Shown here: in pieces, positions 15,120 through 15,536 of the stretch
Layout of the letters: every line of letters starts with the position of its first letter
How positions within the stretch are numbered: position 1 is the first letter of the stretch
Origin: an uncultured Acetatifactor sp.
GTDB taxonomy: Bacteria > Bacillota > Clostridia > Lachnospirales > Lachnospiraceae
Reading direction: 5' to 3'
DNA length: 15,536 nt
NCBI GenBank assembly: GCA_910577035.1
Contig: CAJTKW010000081.1
Span: forward strand, 1-15,536
The notes under the pieces: model-generated
What the model was told of the DNA's origin: nothing
Seen by the model: only the letters and a program-made list of their open reading frames with translations
Database searches by the model: none
Program-made: the position numbers and the translations under genes

Positions 15120-15169
15120 GAGCAAAGCAGTATCAATAATAGTTTGACTGGGAAAAGGGGAGGGGCAGA

Positions 15170-15536
15170 ATGAAAAAGTTTTTGGATCTGTTGTCGGAGG
15201 AAATGGGAAAGGCCTTTGAGGCGGCAGGCTATGACGGCACGCTGGGCAGGGTCACGGTTTCCAACCGTCCCGATCTGTGCGAATATCAGTGTAACGGCGC
15301 CATGGGGGGAGCAAAGCTGTACCACAAGCCTCCTGTTGCCATTGTAGGAGAGGTGGCGGAGAAATTAAAGGACAGCAAAGTATTCAGGGAGGCGGCGGCA
15401 GTGGCTCCCGGCTTCTTAAATCTGAAGCTGTCTGAGGAATATCTGCTGAAGGTAGTCAGGGAGATGGCGGCGGCTCCGAAGTTCGGCCTGGAGAAGCCGG
15501 AAAAGGCAAAGAAGATCGTGATCGATTATGGCGGGG
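15170..15536 (+). CDS. argS: Arginyl-tRNA synthetase, N-terminal part (cut by window end)
   Basis: Class I synthetase that attaches arginine to tRNA-Arg. The frame is open from the ATG at 15170 to the window edge, giving 122 residues of a protein usually near 550-590. The visible part is the N-terminal tRNA D-loop-recognition domain: EEMGKAFEAAGYD, VTVSNRPDLCEYQCNGAM, and VAPGFLNLKLSEEYL. It runs into the start of the catalytic domain, KKIVIDYGG, which in this family precedes the HIGH-type ATP-binding motif lying just outside the window. The ATG follows a strong GGGGAGGGG site (15157-15165). It has its own promoter (15058-15086), so it is likely a separate unit from queH. Confidence 0.92.
   Translation, partial: MKKFLDLLSEEMGKAFEAAGYDGTLGRVTVSNRPDLCEYQCNGAMGGAKLYHKPPVAIVGEVAEKLKDSKVFREAAAVAPGFLNLKLSEEYLLKVVREMAAAPKFGLEKPEKAKKIVIDYGG

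Noticed and set aside
15093..15169. T-box leader for argS
   Set aside because: The leader is about 77 nt, with no terminator hairpin and no recognisable T-box sequence.

Overview
The window looks like chromosomal DNA from a Gram-positive anaerobe of the Clostridia, most likely Lachnospiraceae. This rests on strong GGAGG-type ribosome binding sites, a single-chain PurL of about 1,274 residues, a YuxH-like EAL/HDOD protein, and QueH in the gene set. It is an inference from gene content and style; no 16S rRNA or other taxonomic marker is present. Almost the whole window is housekeeping sequence. I see no integrase, transposase, CRISPR array, tRNA, rRNA or phage gene.

Layout. (a) 1-211 is the 3' end of an unrecognised plus-strand gene, closed by a strong terminator at 228-284. 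(b) 311-2599, on the minus strand, encodes a 762-residue protein with an N-terminal cyclic-nucleotide-binding-like beta-roll and about 640 residues I cannot assign. (c) A divergent intergenic region of about 210 bp (2600-2809) carries outward-facing promoter candidates and nested inverted repeats. (d) 2810-3874 holds a small conserved-looking hypothetical gene followed 12 bp later by a TetR-family regulator. (e) 3922-10335 and on to 13531 is the nucleotide-biosynthesis block: purL, a gene for a degenerate EAL plus HDOD protein, then carA and carB overlapping by 8 nt. (f) 13640-14278 encodes a superoxide dismutase with Mn-type active-site residues, and 14360-15037 encodes the epoxyqueuosine reductase QueH. 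(g) From 15170 to the window edge is the start of argS, behind a near-consensus sigma-A promoter.

How the genes work together. PurL makes FGAM in de novo purine synthesis. CarAB makes carbamoyl phosphate for pyrimidines and arginine. QueH completes the queuosine tRNA modification and ArgS charges tRNA-Arg, so much of the block serves nucleotide and tRNA metabolism. The EAL/HDOD protein between purL and carA lacks recognisable EAL catalytic motifs and is more likely a scaffold or regulator than a c-di-GMP phosphodiesterase.

The least explained signals are non-coding. Three back-to-back perfect hairpins sit just upstream of carA, the last terminator-like and only 25 nt from the start codon. 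A perfect 10-bp inverted repeat overlaps the -35 region of the superoxide dismutase promoter. Inverted repeats lie in the leader of the hypothetical-tetR pair. The large cNMP-domain protein is the main uncharacterised protein. I did not find a clearly new multi-gene system here.
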